From CAYYHA01 sp964471535 (GTDB lineage: Bacteria > Myxococcota > Myxococcia > SLRQ01), in contig CAYYHA010000217.1 of NCBI GenBank assembly GCA_964471535.1, positions 1 through 7,406 of the forward strand: DNA of 7,406 nucleotides, given 5' to 3'. Positions 5,498-7,406 of this stretch are shown in pieces (the first letter of the stretch is position 1; each line of letters begins with the position of its first letter). The translations under genes were made by a program, and so were the position numbers. A model generated the notes under the pieces. That model was given only the letters and a program-made list of their open reading frames with translations, made no database searches and had not been told where the DNA came from.

Positions 5498-7406
5498 ATG
5501 ATGAAGTTTGGACGGTACGACGTTAGAGGGCTCCTGGGGCGGGGCGGAATGGCCGAGGTGTTCAAGGCCAGCATCTCCGGCATTGGCGGATTCGACAAAC
5601 CGATCGTTGTAAAGCGGCTGCGCCCCGATCTGGCGGGAAATCCGGAACTGGTCCAGATGTTTCTGGATGAGGCGAGGCTCGTTGCTCAACTGAGCCATCC
5701 AAACATTGCGCAGGTGTTCGAGGTAGGGGAACTCGAAGGAATTCCCTATCTTTGTATGGAATATGTGCATGGTCCCACGCTGCGGCAAATTATCCGCCAA
5801 CTTCGTGCTGAGAAAAAGCGGCATCTAGGACACATCGCGAGAATTTTGTCCGCTGTCGCTTTGGCTCTTGATTACGCGCACAATAAGAAAGATGCCGCAG
5901 GACAGCCTCTCGGAATCGTGCACAGAGATGTTTCACCTCCAAACATTATTGTTTCGATGGACGGGGTCCCAAAGCTCCTCGATTTTGGTGTTGCAAAAGC
6001 AGAGGGACGCCTGAGTGAAACGAAGGGACAGTCTCTAAAGGGTAAGTTTGCCTATATGTCGCCCGAGCAGATTCGGGGTGTCGTAACGCCTGCAACGGAC
6101 ATTTTTGCCCTTGGGGTTTGTCTGTATGAGGCGTCTCTCCTGCGAAAGCCGTTCCGGGGCGCGAGCGAGGCAGAAACACTCCGCGCAGTGATGGAGGGGA
6201 CCTTCACGAGGCCGACCGAGCTAGACGAAAATTTTCCAGACCGGCTAGAGGAGATCATTCTTTGGGCGATGCAGCCTGACCCTGAGCGGAGATGTCCCTC
6301 CGCTCGGATCCTCCACAACGCCTTGGAAAACTTCGCAACGAAGGGCCCGGAGCCTTCGTCGCCGGAAACGCTGCGTGCTTGGGTTCATGAACTCTTCCCG
6401 GACCCGACGGTCTTTAATCCGCTTCCCGTGGAAGAGGCCGTGCTGGAGTCATCGGCTTCGGGTGCTGGAACCTCGGAGGTGGGCGTCAGCTCCTTTTCTG
6501 GCGCCACGGTTCCTCCGACTGTGGCGATTCCCTCCGTAGAGGGAGGTCGATTGAATCTTACGCCAAGCCAGTCCGTCGTCGTCCGAGAACGCTCGAATTT
6601 GGCTTGGATCGTCGCGCTGGTCGCGGTGCTGGCGGCGGGCGCCCTTGGCGCGGTGCTCTACCTCCGGGGTGGCGCACAACTCGAGTCGAAACCGGGTTCC
6701 GATGGCTCTCGCGCAGCTTCCAGTCCAGTGCAGGATGCGGCAGTCGAGAGCTATGTCGCTGAAGCGGAGCGTGTCCTGAAAGACGGTGACGCAGCGCTTG
6801 CCGACCAGCTGGCGTCAAAGCTGGAGGAGATGTCAGCAAAAGATCCGGACTTGGACATTCGACGGCTGAAGATGGTTGGGAAGCTCAGAGTGTTCGGTGC
6901 GGTGTCGAAAGCCCGGGCGGCGATCGCGCAGAACGATCTCGACAGGGCAATCGAGTACGCAAAGCAGGCGCTGATGCTGGATTTTTCCAATCAGGAAGCG
7001 CGCGACCTACTCGAGAAGGCACGGAAGGCGAAGGGGGCGGAATCAGGTCCAGTCGAGGAGTCCGGGGGTGAGGAGGAGCCCGTTGTTCGGGGGTCAAGTT
7101 CGGGGGACGCGGCGGCCCGCGCATCCACACATACCCGTCGAAAGGCTTCGTCACGCGGGGCCGGGCAGCTGGTCGTCGTGAGCGAGCCCGAAGCAATCGC
7201 TTATGTCGACGATGTGCCGATCGGCATGACGCCGCTGACAGGCGTTCCGATACGCCGCGGTGTGCATACCCTGGAGCTTCGTGCGCCGGGCTACACCCCG
7301 ATACGAAAGCGCATCGCCGTCCGCGCTCGAAAGCCGGTCCGCGTCGAGGTGCAGCTCACACCGGAGACGCCGGAGCGAACGGCCGGAGTGGACCGGCCGG
7401 CGAACG
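5498..7406 (+). CDS. Membrane-anchored Hanks-type Ser/Thr protein kinase with C-terminal PEGA domain, 3' end outside window
   Basis: The frame stays open from the ATG at 5498 to the window edge (636 codons visible, no stop). The kinase domain covers about 6-280: glycine loop GRGGMAEVF (14-22), ATP-binding Lys39 in VVKR, helix-C Glu58, catalytic loop HRDVSPPN with Asp144 and Asn149, DFG at 162-164 and SPEQ at 188-191. All catalytic residues are present, so it should be active. A Ser/Thr/Pro-rich juxtamembrane stretch (about 310-362) leads to one hydrophobic helix (about 368-389), followed by a TPR-like helical region (about 415-512), a charged low-complexity linker and a PEGA domain (about 556-621; EPEAIAYVDD, PIGMTPL, LELRAPGY). 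The expected topology is a cytoplasmic kinase with the PEGA part across the membrane. Two adjacent ATGs (5498 and 5501) are both possible starts; GGGG at 5489-5492 is a weak ribosome site suited to either. The catalytic half is AT-richer than the synthase. Target and signal are unknown. Confidence 0.94.
   Translation, partial: MMKFGRYDVRGLLGRGGMAEVFKASISGIGGFDKPIVVKRLRPDLAGNPELVQMFLDEARLVAQLSHPNIAQVFEVGELEGIPYLCMEYVHGPTLRQIIRQLRAEKKRHLGHIARILSAVALALDYAHNKKDAAGQPLGIVHRDVSPPNIIVSMDGVPKLLDFGVAKAEGRLSETKGQSLKGKFAYMSPEQIRGVVTPATDIFALGVCLYEASLLRKPFRGASEAETLRAVMEGTFTRPTELDENFPDRLEEIILWAMQPDPERRCPSARILHNALENFATKGPEPSSPETLRAWVHELFPDPTVFNPLPVEEAVLESSASGAGTSEVGVSSFSGATVPPTVAIPSVEGGRLNLTPSQSVVVRERSNLAWIVALVAVLAAGALGAVLYLRGGAQLESKPGSDGSRAASSPVQDAAVESYVAEAERVLKDGDAALADQLASKLEEMSAKDPDLDIRRLKMVGKLRVFGAVSKARAAIAQNDLDRAIEYAKQALMLDFSNQEARDLLEKARKAKGAESGPVEESGGEEEPVVRGSSSGDAAARASTHTRRKASSRGAGQLVVVSEPEAIAYVDDVPIGMTPLTGVPIRRGVHTLELRAPGYTPIRKRIAVRARKPVRVEVQLTPETPERTAGVDRPAN

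Noticed and set aside
5289..5501. A 70-codon + strand frame just before the kinase, starting at GTG and overlapping its ATG
   Set aside because: No Shine-Dalgarno, no recognisable motif, mixed codon bias and a Pro/Arg/Ser/Cys-rich middle; kept only as a possible remnant in the findings.
5411..5824. A 137-codon - strand frame opposite the kinase start
   Set aside because: It overlaps the conserved kinase glycine loop and ATP lysine on the other strand, and has no motif of its own.

Overview
The window looks like a piece of a high-GC Myxococcota (deltaproteobacterial) genome. The clues are an iterative-type polyketide/fatty-acid synthase with myxobacterial style, a Hanks-type kinase carrying the 'HRDVSPxN' catalytic loop and a C-terminal PEGA domain that are typical of that phylum, and strong G/C preference at third codon positions in most genes. 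The assignment is an inference from gene style; no marker gene is present.

Layout. (1) Bases 3-4019, + strand: the 3' part of a large multidomain synthase, KS-AT-dehydratase-phosphopantetheinyl transferase. It enters from the left edge already inside the ketosynthase, so the ATG at 57 is an internal methionine. (2) Bases 4044-4883, - strand: a SAM-dependent O-methyltransferase of the leucine-carboxyl-methyltransferase-like family, convergent with the synthase across only 24 bases. (3) Bases 4884-5497: a 614-base divergent intergenic region with small inverted repeats and no convincing gene. It must hold the start signals for the methyltransferase (leftward) and the kinase (rightward). (4) Bases 5498-7406, + strand: a membrane-anchored Ser/Thr protein kinase with one transmembrane helix, a helical TPR-like region and a PEGA domain. 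It is open at the right edge, so its stop codon lies outside the window.

How they may work together. The synthase fragment has no acyl carrier protein and no ketoreductase in the visible part. It should therefore work with partner proteins, most likely encoded upstream, and its own C-terminal transferase could activate those carriers. The resulting product could be a polyunsaturated or polyene-like acyl chain; the KS, DH and PPTase motifs resemble those of the PUFA/enediyne/glycolipid class of iterative synthases. The methyltransferase could tailor the product, but its opposite orientation means it is not in the same operon. The kinase looks like the start of a separate signalling transcription unit. 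The base composition of its catalytic half is clearly less GC-rich than the synthase, so the biosynthetic locus may end near base 4900.
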